A DNA stretch of 64,000 bases, taken from Spodoptera frugiperda (taxonomy: Eukaryota; Arthropoda; Insecta; Lepidoptera; Noctuidae). Both the position numbers and the translations under genes were made by a program. Below the pieces are notes generated by a model. It worked only from the letters and a program-made list of their open reading frames with translations, did no database searches and was not told the origin of the DNA. The DNA lies in contig NC_064233.1 of NCBI RefSeq assembly GCF_023101765.2, positions 1,178,001 through 1,242,000 of the forward strand, written 5' to 3'. Shown piece by piece: positions 53,546 through 63,957 of this stretch (the stretch's first letter is position 1; every line of letters starts with the position of its first letter).

Positions 53546-54519
53546 AACGGCAAGACATTTTAAGTTTAATCCATTAAAACAACGAGTTTCATTAATAAGT
53601 TCGTCACATAATCTACTTGGCATTTCGCGCCAAACGCCTAAAACAGTAATTATCATTAATATTTGCCGAAACTATAAAAGCAAGCAGTTGATTACGACAT
53701 GGCCTCACCATTCATCTCCCAAGACAATAATTAATCAACAAAATAATAGAATGTTATAAAATCCGCCATCTTATAAATAGCCCCCAAGCGCCGCCATCTT
53801 TACCATAGACAATCCTATTGTCTATGCTAAACTATAAACAATTAAAAAGTTGTTAATCGTCGCGTTCACGATAACAAATGTTATTCCTCTCGGGGGACAA
53901 AGGACTTGGGAAGGGGGACTGTGTTAACATTGAACGCGACTTTATTAATGATTGTTTTGTCTCTGTGTGTCATCGCGATTAGTTGCGGTTTACAAACACT
54001 TGTTCAATGTTTTGTAATCTTATTCTTATTGTTTTGTTTTTTTGGTAGAGTATGATAATTAATTGATCAAGGAGACTATTAATTATTATATGATCGCTTT
54101 ATACGTTTTAAGCGTGATATTCCTTATGTTTTATGATTTTGTTTAGCTTGCCCCGTTTGTTTGTTTGGGTCAAATTAGTAATTGGAATTTTACCCCCTGC
54201 CTGACGATAGATCGATCTGATATTTGATACTAGTTATCTTGATGACCATCACTACATAGAATAAAACAAAGTCGCTTTCTCTGTCCCTATGTCCCTTTGT
54301 ATGTTTATATCTTTAAAACTACGCAACGGATTTTGATGTGGTTTTTTTAATAGATAGAGTGATTCAAGAGGAAGGTTTATATGTATAATACATGCGTAAT
54401 ATATCACCATTGCACCCATGCGAAGCTGGGGCGGGTCGCTAATACAATATAATGTAATTGTTTCTGCGCTTATGTTCATTATAGATATCAAACAAATAGT
54501 ACGTATTACTTGTTTCTGT
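53546..54519. other. No gene; AAGATGGCG-type words and a small hairpin
   Basis: 53763 and 53790 have CCGCCATCTT. 53803-53825 is CATAGACAAT-CCT-ATTGTCTATG. 54270-54420 carries the CTACGCAACGGATTTTGATG dispersed repeat. Confidence 0.3.
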
Positions 54520-54524
54520 CCAGA

Positions 54525-54640
54525 GGCCTTAGTTTGCTTTACGATTGGTTGGTTTATTCGCACCGGCCAATCAGAGTGCCGAACGCGCTCTCGTTTCGAT
54601 TACTTTAAACGTAAAGCAAACTCGTACTAAGGGTACTGCA
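54525..54640 (+). repeat. Rep-H element
   Basis: CGCACCGGCCAATCAGAGTG, then CTCGTTTCGATTACTTTAAA and ACTAAGGGTAC. Confidence 0.6.
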
Positions 54641-55410
54641 CTCTTAACTTGGTCTATCTTATAGATCTTTATAAAGAAAATTTATCGGCAAAGTAGAGAA
54701 GTTCCGTAGTTACATAAAAAATAAATTTATTGGAAGCGTATCCAAACGCGAATTGAAGATGGCGATTGCCGCGCATCGATAACCAACAATACGATTGTAG
54801 TGCCGTGATTTATAACGTCGAGGGGAGTGCTACCACTCCTTGTGTCTGCCATCATGTTATTCTAAGGGTACAAGCTTGGATAATACACCCAGAACAAGTT
54901 TATTAGATAAAAATCTATGAACACTACACTCAAGTTTGGTAAAATTGAAACTGAAAATTATGTATCTAGCTACGCCACGTCTGTTACGTCCGGCTTTTCC
55001 CGTTCCTGTAATATTTTTGGTAAATCCATGAATAAAAAGTATCCTATGTATGTCTGCTGGGTTTAAGCTACCTCTCCACCTATTTGCATCCAATTCGATT
55101 TAGCCGTTGTTGAGTTATAAGTAGTGTTAATATGACTACGTTTTTAATATCTTTTCTTTTACAGTTTTAATCGCTCCAGAAATGAATTATGATATGATAC
55201 TTCTTAACTGTCACGATTGGAGCCACTCAGGTAGTAAATAAAAACTATAATCAATTACCTTTACCCAACTACATTCTAAGATATAGACATCTCATGATAC
55301 CTGAATAGACGCTATGTATCAGATGTATATTTTGTATTCACGTACGTTTATCGGGTGCTTATATGAAGGTTGTGAAATAGGCAGTAAGTAAAATTGTTTA
55401 AAGTAAACTT
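54641..55410. other. No gene seen
   Basis: Unassigned; GAAGATGGCGATTGCCGCGC at 54755 is one of several such words. Confidence 0.3.
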
Positions 55411-55414
55411 TAAA

Positions 55415-55715
55415 GTATGAAAGAACCATGCTTCGGCACGAATGGGCCGGCTCGACCGGCGTGATATCACGATCTCACAGAAAACCGGCGTGAAATAACG
55501 CTTGTTTAGTGTTTTGCAGTGTTAATAACGTTAGCAAAAGCCTAATTCCTTGCCTCCTCAATCACCAATTCTTTAATCCTTAAATCCCTAACCCCCAAAA
55601 GGATGGCAACGCGCTTGTTACTCGTCTAGTGTTGCCCATGGTTGACGCCCCATTGCTTATTGCTTACCATGAAATGATCCGTCTGCTCGTTAGTCGGTCT
55701 ATCCGCTATAAAAAA
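55415..55715 (-). repeat. Rep-B copy, inverted, diverged
   Basis: CATGCTTCGGCACGAATGGG to CCGTCTGCTCGTTAGTCGG, with several small indels. Confidence 0.6.
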
Positions 55716-56075
55716 CCATTTCAGTTATTAAAACTTTAGATGGCAAGCAATAAACAATAAAATCCCCCCTCTACATTAAAAAGTTTGGTCGTCATTACTG
55801 AGGCTCGCTTTATTTGCAAGGGTTTATTAATTTGATGGGGACCCAGAGACACATTATAGTAATTAAAGTTAATCAAAATTTGGTAAAACATGAGTCGTTT
55901 TATAAAAATCTATAGTAATAATGTTATATGTAATATTATTAAGTTTCAAATGTTCAGATTATAAGAGAGCACTGCTACCCCGTCCCTATGAAATGTGAAG
56001 TCAAATGTTTCTATTTTACTGGTTAGGTATTTCGAAATAAATGCCAGTTTGTACCTAGATTAGGATATAAGCACA
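55716..56075. other. No gene seen
   Basis: AT-rich, with the 55964 repeat word noted at 46915. Confidence 0.3.
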
Positions 56076-56260
56076 CTAGTAAACCCGGCAATGCTTTTCC
56101 CTGATTTCTTACGTTTCTCTTAAGTTTTCTTGAATGTTTTTTGCTATAAACCTCACGGAGCCCGAGACCTTAACAACGAATGTAAAACCGGGGAAATCGG
56201 TTCGTACATTCTGGAATGATAGCCTCAGGAAGGAAACCTGACTTATTTTTATATTATAGA
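56076..56260 (-). mobile_element. Rep-F Helitron-like element, inverted
   Basis: 5' TC end at 56260 and CTAG at 56079-56076 followed by T on the minus strand. Termini intact. Confidence 0.65.
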
Positions 56261-56628
56261 TGTATAATTATGAAAATTAAATAGTTTTTACATACCATCG
56301 TTCAGAATGAAAATAAAATAGAAGGTAACGAAAAAATTGCAAGCTCGACAAAATACACAATTTTCCCTCTCCAATTTCTATGTAATATTTTTAAAACTAC
56401 TTCCAACCACGGTTGTAATAATATTTTGGCTGTATAGAGGTTTCCCTCGACACACCTTACGGTGGGTGTATCCGAACGCAGTGCACGCCGACCAATCACA
56501 GCGCTGTCAAACAGGTGGGCGCGAAACGCCATTTTGGAAGTTAAAATTTTCTTTAGGGGAAAATTGAATGATTCATTTTTCATCGCCATCCCTATTTCTA
56601 GCTGACTTGAAAATTTATCTTATTTACT

Positions 56629-56890
56629 ATATCGCTCACCTAGTAATATATTGGCACATCTGCAAAAAATGCGAAATTGACTTTATATGGTTTACGTGTT
56701 TAAAAGTGCATACATCTATTTGTTTCCGTATTCATCGAGAGAGGTCGTAGTCGTAAGTATCATTATATTTGTAGTTTCCTCCCTCACGCACGTAAAACAA
56801 CGGTTCATTGGTCAGTAAACTAAAAACTAAACAAGTCAGGTAAACTATGAAAACCGTAAATGTGCCAATATATTACTAGGTGTGCGATAT
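56629..56890. mobile_element. 262-bp element with 31-bp terminal inverted repeats
   Basis: ATATCGCTCACCTAGTAATA (56629 onward) matches the reverse of 56860-56890 at 30 of 31 positions. No coding capacity; the target duplication is not resolved. Confidence 0.6.
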
Positions 56891-57194
56891 AAATTATACC
56901 TACATAAGGCAAACGTTAGGCGTTACTGCCATTCCTATTACTGGAAGCAAATATCCATCCCTTAGAATGAAAGTGACCGAATCCAAAAACTGCAAGTTGT
57001 GGGAAATGAGCCAGAAAGTCTCAGAAAATTATAGTATTGAATACATTTTAGTATTTCTTCCGTATTCTATGACAAACGATTGATTTTTACTAGATATATG
57101 GATTAGTTCTTCGGTTGTAGAGTATATTTTATAACTCCAGTTTATGATAAAATTGAATGTTACAGAAATGTTGAGTTAAATTACTTTCATTCTA
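56891..57194. other. No gene seen
   Basis: AT-rich, unassigned. Confidence 0.3.
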
Positions 57195-57475
57195 AGGGTG
57201 GTCACTCGTTGATCGAGTGCGACTGCTAAGGGGTCTCGGGTTCGATTCCCGGATCGGGCAAAGTATTACTGGACTTTTTTCGGTTTTTCGAATATTTCTC
57301 AGTAGTAGCACGGAGTCTGGAATTGTGTCTAGTATATGGCAATAGGCTCACCCACTATTACATGGGACTTTTAACACAAATGGTAAAAAAATGTGTGTAC
57401 ATTATATAGCGACATTACGTGCCGTCTGTACACCTCTGCCTACCCCTTCGGGGATAAAAGGCGTGACGCTGCTTC
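57195..57475 (+). repeat. Rep-E SINE, forward (best copy)
   Basis: Shortened head with GGTTCGATTCCCGG at about 57239, body AGTAGTAGCACGGAGTCTGG, end CCTACCCCTTCGGGGATAAA. Confidence 0.7.
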
Positions 57476-58007
57476 TTCTACATAGGACTCATTTGCTTTT
57501 AATTTAAATTCCTGTGGTGCTTGACAACTGGGATTCTCCCAGTTATGCAATCTATTTTTGTGCCTTCAGGCTTCAGTCATTCAATCTCCTGGTCCTGCGT
57601 TAAATTTCACCGAAGAAAGAGGAAACTATCGTTTTTTTTTTCTTCTCCTCTAATAATATCTTCTGATTTATTTCGTTGCGGGATCCAAGACAGTCATTCG
57701 TGTCCCTGGGACGTATCGAACTTCAGTGTTCCGGTGTTTTCATGGTTGTATTTACTGTAGATCCTGTAGGTCCAGGAGTTGCTGCTGAAGATTACGACGG
57801 GCTTGTCAAAAAAAAAGCTAAACTTCCACAGTCGGTTCAAATTGGCTCAACTATATGAGCTAAACTAACGTTTTTTAACTTTCAAAATGGCTCGTTTGAA
57901 TCGACCTGCATCCATTGCACGTAAAACTGCAGGCCAGTAGGAGTTGAAAAGATAGACCAGGAGACCATGTAGATATACCTATGTACCAGCAAGCGTCACC
58001 GGTCACG
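57476..58007. other. No gene seen
   Basis: Frames at 57521 and 57676 lack any domain signature. Confidence 0.3.
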
Positions 58008-58090
58008 GGAGAGCCATGCTTCGGCACGAATGGGCCGGCTCGACTGGATACCACGGCCTTACAGAAAATCGACGTGAAATAATGCGTTGC
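58008..58090 (-). repeat. Rep-B fragment, inverted
   Basis: GGGAGAGCCATGCTTCGGCA to GACGTGAAATAATGCG. Confidence 0.6.
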
Positions 58091-58199
58091 GTTTTGCCGT
58101 GAGAGTGGCGTTACCAGAGGTCCTAGGATTGATTCCTAGACGCGCAAAGGGTTATATTATTCGGAGGTTTTTAAAAAAATACTGTAGGTACCTAATAGC

Positions 58200-58735
58200 A
58201 TGAGGTCTGGAATAGGGTAGTAGACGGGGTACAAAAATTAAAACTCTAATTAGTCCGTCAGTTAGGTAATGAAAAAATATTAGACACGTATTTATTTTTC
58301 TTTTATCTATTATATAAAAATAAGTCGGGTTTTCCTTCCTGACGCTATAACTCTAGAACGCACGAACCGATTTCCTTCGGTTTTGCATTCGTTGGAAAGG
58401 TCTCGGGCTCTGTAAGGTTTATAGCAGAGAAAATTCAGGAAAAATTTCAAGAGAAAAGCAGGATAACAGGGAAAATCATTGGTGGCGAAACGGAGTTCGC
58501 CGGGTTTGCTAGTCATTTATAATAGGTTACAATACTTAGATAAAACGGAGTTAAGTTTAGGAGTGGGAGGTCGTTACGTCACGTTACCCTATAAAATGTA
58601 GTAAATCGTGACGTCACACGATGTTTCAAATCAATGTATCGTCGAGAGTATTTAATTTTGTAAGAAAAAAAAATACATGTCTAATCTTTTGTAATAATCT
58701 ACCAGACGGACATTGAAATAAAATGTAGGAGAATA
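58200..58735 (+). repeat. Rep-I element interrupted by a Rep-F Helitron
   Basis: Rep-I at 58200-58305 resumes at 58513 (CATTTATAATAGGTTACAAT), so the Helitron inserted after Rep-I was in place. It ends with the AGACGGACATTGAAATAAAA block also found at 43838. Confidence 0.65.
58306..58512 (+). mobile_element. Rep-F Helitron-like element, best copy
   Basis: 207 bp between host A (58305) and T (58513), TC start, CTAG end, intact GGCGAAACGGAGTTCGCCGG subterminal hairpin about 15 bp before the 3' end, as Helitrons require. Confidence 0.75.
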
Positions 58736-58753
58736 CCATGTTGTGCAGTCAGC

Positions 58754-58780
58754 TATTATAAGTAAATATTACTTATAATA
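58754..58780. other. Perfect 12-bp-stem hairpin
   Basis: TATTATAAGTAA / TTACTTATAATA with a 3-base loop. Confidence 0.45.
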
Positions 58781-58839
58781 TGGTATATCGCAGTTTCGTA
58801 TTATTTTGTTTTAATGGTAGGTATAGCACCTATTGTTTT

Positions 58840-58985
58840 TTTAGGGGAAAATCATCCAATGACTTCTCCAGCCTTGGGTGAGACGAGAGGAAGTGTCAGA
58901 CTCTTACTGACTAAAAACCACCCCGTTCCTACTCCTGCTTTTCGAGCCGTAGCCGGTAAACCTGCTAGGCAGTCCGCAGCTGTGG
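58840..58985 (+). repeat. Rep-A copy
   Basis: Complete body, with GAGCCGTAGCCGGTAAACCT in place of the usual CCCCGG. Confidence 0.65.
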
Positions 58986-59874
58986 TTTCTTATACATTAG
59001 ATTGAAAAAATAAAAGGTTAGATATCGTCGACAGATATTCGCATTCGCGTTGTCTAAAATATGACATGCGTTACATCACTAATACATACATATATAAGTA
59101 TAGTACTGTCCAAATGTTACTCTCACAATAACTAACCAGGGAGATACCCTCTCAACACCATTACACAACAACATCAACCCTACACCCTTGTATTAAGGTC
59201 CCAAATTGATTAAACAACACCCAAGTATTTTCGGCGCCACCCAGACAAAGCATCTCCAAAGAAAAAAATATTACAGTAGCAAAATTTTATGGCACAAACA
59301 AATCTTTACTCTATATCTTTAAGCGTAAAGACCAAAATTCTCTAACACATGAAATAGTAGCGCAAAACGCATACCCACTTATAAATGAAAAGTCAATACT
59401 GAAACTGCATAAATCTGCCATATGATATCCAACCTTAAAATGCTAGAAATAAGTCTCAGATTGGTTTGGTAGGGAGGTTTCAGTTATGACGTTTCGAAGT
59501 CTCGGGCGGGAAAATTTTGGCGCCAGACAGGCAGGCGCCGCCATCTTGCCGCGTTTCGTTTTCCACGCGCGCGGAGGCACAGACATTAGCTCGCTCAGCC
59601 AGCTTCCGCCTTCGCTCTATTATGCCGGCTAATTTACTGTTATGGCCGTCTAAGTTTACAAATAAGATATCTGCGGCCATTCTTATAACATTTCCCTGTT
59701 ATTTAAGTGCTTCTGCTAAAGTTTTTGTCAAGTGGGCAACGACTAGATACAATGTATACCAATAATAATTAGATTATATCAAAGAGGGTAGATGACTAAC
59801 TTGTATTTAAATGGCGGTCTTGTAGATTATTTTAAAACAGTATACCTACACGTATTTTGTATCTCCTTACGGAA
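58986..59874. other. No gene; GC-rich island at 59505-59600
   Basis: 59505-59600 contains GGCGCCAGACAGGCAGGCGC and GCCGCCATCTTGCC. Short frames on both strands start near it (59680-59480 minus, 59517-59765 plus), but no protein family is recognisable. A promoter or untranslated exon is possible. Confidence 0.3.
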
Positions 59875-60118
59875 ACATACACTTTCGAAGATACGTCGAT
59901 TTGAAATATCGCGTGACGTCACTTCTAGCTAGGTTTTATATTTACTCCCACTCCTAACTAAACTTTGATTCGTTTTATCTAAGTATTGTTGTATGATAAA
60001 ATAAAAAATACGTGTCTAATAATTTTTCATAACCTAACCAAACCACAGAATAATAAGTAAAACCTAACTGACGGACTAAATAGATATTTGATTTTCACAC
60101 CCCGTCATCATCCCTATT
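59875..60118 (-). repeat. Rep-I element, inverted
   Basis: ATATCGCGTGACGTCACTTC, TCGTTTTATCTAAGTATTG, CTAACTGACGGACTAAATAG, CACCCCGTCATC. Confidence 0.55.
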
Positions 60119-60714
60119 ATGTATGTAATATATGTGTGTACCTTAGATGGAGTGTCAGACTCTTACTGACTAAGAACCACCCCATGTTTTTTCTAGGAGA
60201 CTGTATATACTTATATTATAGCTATACCTATGGGTACTTTTTTATATCTAGTATAGTAAATAAAATCTTGTCTATTCATTCAAATGCTATTTTACAGAAC
60301 AGAGAGTAACGTTCCTTAAGATCAGAAAAGAAGGATCCTCCGACCAGGCGAGGTGATCGTGTTTGGACAGGCTAACTGTCATACAATTTATTGATCATTG
60401 GGATTTTATATTTTCTTTCTATCCATGTTTATTCCCATGTATACTTCAGTGCGATGTTATGTTGTTATGATTGTGCTATGTAGAATTTATTACGTCATGT
60501 ATCGACCGTCACCGTGCGACTTCTGTCATCTGTCACGTGTAATACAAACTATTTCAGTTTCTTTAATCCTAAAAAAACTCCTAAAAATTATTTGAAAATC
60601 TTTGCTGTATAACTGTGTCCCGTATTATAAGTAGTGGTGCGGCGATATTATATCATACATACAGGTTGCCACCAACCTTTCCCAAATTTTACGGACCTTG
60701 GCTGCCTGTATACT
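60119..60714. other. No gene; Rep-A scrap
   Basis: 60144-60185 is AGTGTCAGACTCTTACTGAC of Rep-A. Otherwise AT-rich. Confidence 0.3.
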
Positions 60715-60830
60715 TTATATCAGAGGGCGCTTTTATTGGTTGGTTCATTCGAGCCGGCCAATCAAAGCGCCGAACGCGCTCTCGTTTCGTTTTCGTTCAA
60801 CGTAAAGCAAACTCGTACTAAGGGTACAGT
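60715..60830 (+). repeat. Rep-H element
   Basis: TTCGAGCCGGCCAATCAAAG, GAACGCGCTCTCGTTTCG, CGTAAAGCAAACTCGTACTA and AAGGGTACA. It lies just 3' of the Ly6-type gene. Confidence 0.6.
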
Positions 60831-60951
60831 TGTATGGACCGACTGGGACGGGAGAATGTAAAGTGAAACAAACATACACTTTGATACTCGTGATTGTATA
60901 ATTGTAGATACTTACATACAAACAATACAAAAATCAAACGATACGAAATTC

Positions 60952-63297
60952 CTATGTTCCCATCCTCAGGTCCTGTTGTTGACAAAGCAAGTGCGACAGC
61001 AGCGCATAGAGGGCGTGGAGCGCGCGCTGCAGCAGCGGCGCGGGCGCAGGCGGCGCCAGGTTGCACCAGTTGCCCGTGCAGACGCACGCGTGGAAGCGCG
61101 CGTACAGCGAGATGCCGCGCGACAGCGGCAGCAGCGTCGCCATCGGGCTGGCGATGCAGCCGTTCTTCACGTTCTGAAACACAAGCCCTGTAGCTGTGTG
61201 TGCACACACACCGACGCAGCCATGTAGTGTATCTAGTACCCACTATGAGCGCCAGCTCCAGCTTGGCCAGCCGCTTGCTGCCGAAGTGCCTGCCCAGCAG
61301 CGGCCGGAACTTGGCGCGGCAGGTGCGCTGCGTGTACACGCCCGACAGGTCCGTCCAGCGGACTGCGCAGCCGCCGGTGAACCGCCCGTAGATGGAGCGC
61401 GGCTCCCGCGGGTTCTCCACGAAGTTGTGGCTGCGGGCGGACGAGGCAGGCACCAATTACTCCAGATACATACAAATACTTTGGAAACGTCTTAAATAGA
61501 ATTGCCCGTCTTTCTGACTATCAATGAAACTAACCCCTAAGATGGTAACTTAAATTGTTCTGGATAAGAAGGAGTAAGAATCCTCATCCTCAAATACCTA
61601 ACCCGAAAAAGTTTGGCAACGCAATGGTCCTCTGGTGTTGCTGGTGTCCTCGGGCAGCGACTGTTGCTTACCATCACAGATCCGCATCCTCGTCTGCAGC
61701 TATCTCGATACAGTGTTACTGACACCTCCAACTCAGACCTTTTATTTCCTTTATTGTTTGAAACATGCAGCAGTAACACTCACACGTCCATGCGCCGGCA
61801 ATACTTCCTGAAGGAGGCGATGTGGCTTCGGGAGCGGGCGTCGACGGGCGCCAGCGGCAGGAAGTCTCCGCCGAACGCGTCAGCACAGTGCGCGCTGCGC
61901 GGGATCTCCGTGGTGGTCAGCCCGCAGACGAAGCACTGGACAGTGCGGGACACGGTCAGGTCAGGACTAGCTGCACTACCGAGCTGGACCCTGGCCACGT
62001 ACCTTGCTGACGACGGGGGACTTGGAGAAGTCGTAGGCGGCAGGCGTGGTGACCGTGGTGGTGGGCTCGGACGGCGTGGGACACTTCGGTGCGCCTGACC
62101 TGAGGACCAGAGCCAGGGTTTATACAGGCGTACGCGACACGAGGGCCCCCTGGTGCAGTGCCGGCGTAAGGGCCACTGATACCCCGGGCGAAAATATTGT
62201 GGCGCCCACTTAACTCAAGTGGGCGCCAGTATTGCACCAAAAAAAAATCTCAATAAAAAAAAGGTAATTTAAAAAACTAAAAAACCCGACTGCGTTTCTT
62301 TATAATATTAAAATGAAAAAACCCTAAAACAAGAAAGTCATCGTAAAATTTAAGCAGTCGGGACCCATTCTAAATATAAAGACTTTGTGAGGGCACATAC
62401 GGCTGGCTTTCTAAAATGGGTCCCGACTGCTTAAAGAACAATCTGCCTGCTGCGGTTTTTCCATCCGATTACAATGTGGGTATCTTCAAGTCTAGAGTGA
62501 ATAGGCTCTTAAGAAACTAGTGCGCCTCACCATCAACGATTACATCACTACTTACCATCAGGTGGGATTGTAGTCAAGCATTAGTTTTTATCGAATAAAA
62601 AAAAATCCGCCATTTTGTTTTTTTATTATTTTGATATATCCAGTGTCACTCTCACAGTAAATACGAATCTAACGACACCTCTCAAGTCAAAATCCATCAA
62701 GCCGTTTAGGCTGCAGAGCGTGCCAAACAATTATACATACATACATACATACATGTAACAGAAAAAAACATAACCCTCCTTCTGGCGCAGTCGGGTAAAA
62801 ATATGCAAATGCACAGAGCGTAGAGCCCAGTTCTGAGGGTTTGCACCAGGAGAGGCAAGAGACTCCAACTTCAGACCTTGGCGCCCCCCAGAATTTGTCG
62901 CCCTGGGCCATCGCCCAATCACTGCCCTGGGGCCTTAGTCTGCTATTACAATTGTGTCAGAATGGTCGATCACTGAGCAGTGCGAGAGGGACGGAGCTAT
63001 ATAGGTTGTATAGCTCCATCCCTCTCGCAATGCTGGCACTGGTGGCTGATACTCACTCTATGATCGTCCGGTTGAACTCCTCGGTGAGGTTCCACTCGTA
63101 GTCGTACGTCAGGTTGGCTAGGATGCCTAGGATCATATTGATGTCCAGGTCTGTGCCCTGCAGTTCAGTAGTATTATTCAATTTGCAATAAATGTAATGG
63201 ACATGTATATTCAATCATTTTAATGCGCTCAAATTGTAATTAAGTAAATGTTTATACTCACAGTCAAATTGAGTTTGGGCCGCGGACGAGTCGTGCC
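60952..63297 (-). CDS. Ly6/uPAR-type (three-finger fold) extracellular protein, 3' six exons
   Basis: Minus-strand exons 63297-63262, 63157-63057, 62099-62003, 61935-61784, 61430-61244 and 61173-60952 splice GT-AG with matching phases into 264 residues plus TAG. Residues 1-46 hold four N-glycosylation sequons (NLT, NLT, NLT, NRT), then a Pro/Thr-rich linker. The block 79-229 has ten cysteines, opening CFVC and closing CVCTGNWCN, the first CxxC and final CN of Ly6/uPAR (LU) domains. At 151 residues it is longer than usual for one LU domain (about 70-110), with a basic insertion between the fourth and seventh cysteines. A C-terminal hydrophobic stretch (ALHALYALLSHLLC) could be a GPI-anchor signal, but it is followed by polar residues. 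Signal peptide and start lie beyond the window or in unseen exons. Exons are GC-rich against AT-rich surroundings. Insect quiver-like LU proteins are the closest type I can name. Confidence 0.72.
61500..61685 (-). repeat. Diverged Rep-B (and Rep-C) remnants in a Ly6-type gene intron
   Basis: 61585-61680 retains TTTGGCAACGCAATGG and GACTGTTGCTTACCATCA. 61475-61540 resembles Rep-C (GAATTGCCCGTCTTTCTGAC). Confidence 0.4.
62346..62590. repeat. Inverted repeat and LINE reverse-transcriptase tail in the Ly6-type gene intron
   Basis: TAAGCAGTCGGGACCCATT (62352) is mirrored by AATGGGTCCCGACTGCTTA at 62416-62434. From 62435 the plus frame reads KNNLPAAVFPSDYNVGIFKS followed by RVNRLLRN and a stop, a LINE ORF2 C-terminus. 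Confidence 0.55.
62725..62756. repeat. (ACAT)n microsatellite
   Basis: TACATACATACATACATACA inside the same intron, next to a CGCAGTCGGGTAAAAAT repeat end. Confidence 0.6.
62979..63035. other. Long hairpin next to a splice donor
   Basis: CAGTGCGAGAGGGACGGAGC pairs with GCTCCATCCCTCTCGCAATG across a short loop. It ends about 20 bp inside the intron from the donor at 63056. Confidence 0.6.
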
Positions 63298-63957
63298 CTA
63301 CACAGTAGACAAACAAAACAATTTAATAATAAAAATAAAGCAACTGAAGCAACGTCACGCCTTTTATCCTCGAAGAGGTAGGCAGAGGTGCACATTACGG
63401 CACGTAATGCCGCTATACAATGTACACCCACTTTTCACCATTTGTGTTCATAGCTCTCCAGAGGTGGCGCTGTTAATAATTAGCTTTATTGTTTATATTT
63501 AGTTCAGAGATATCACTATGTAACATTTGTTTCAGTTCATGAATATACCTTATACCTTCGAACCATGTCTCCAAAATATTTTCTTTATCGACATTATACC
63601 CTTGCAAAGTTATATGTGTCATTATATCTTAACTAACTAACTAACTAATTCATAATTCATAATTCTTTATTGCAAATCCACAATAACACACAAATGTTAT
63701 AAGTCCCATGTAATAGGGGGTGAGCCTATTGCCATATACTGGGCACAATTCCAGACTCCGTACTGAGAAATTTTCGAAAAACCGAAAAACCCTAGTAATT
63801 CTTTGCCCGACTCGGGAATCGAACCCGAAATCCCTTGTACGGCAGTCGCACTTGCGACTCGACCAACGGGGCAGTCAGTCAATAATAAAAATATTACTGC
63901 AACATTTCAACAAGTCATTTGGTATGCAGGTAACATGAACATCATGGTTTATGATTA
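63298..63957 (-). repeat. Rep-E SINE (inverted) split by a ~245-bp insert
   Basis: Rep-E sequence runs 63345-63448, breaks at CCATTTGTGTT, and resumes at about 63694 (ATAAGTCCCATGTAATAGGG) to 63880. The insert carries AGAGGTGGCGCTG at 63460 and a (CTAA)n run at 63630. No further exon of the Ly6-type gene is recognisable here. Confidence 0.6.

Noticed and set aside
60818..61456. 212-residue minus-strand open frame
   Set aside because: It reads through two introns and changes frame relative to the real exons; only its first part is genuine exon sequence of the Ly6-type gene.
60976..62098. Several plus-strand frames of 80-160 residues
   Set aside because: Shadows of the GC-rich minus-strand exons; Arg/Ala-rich composition is expected from antisense reading.
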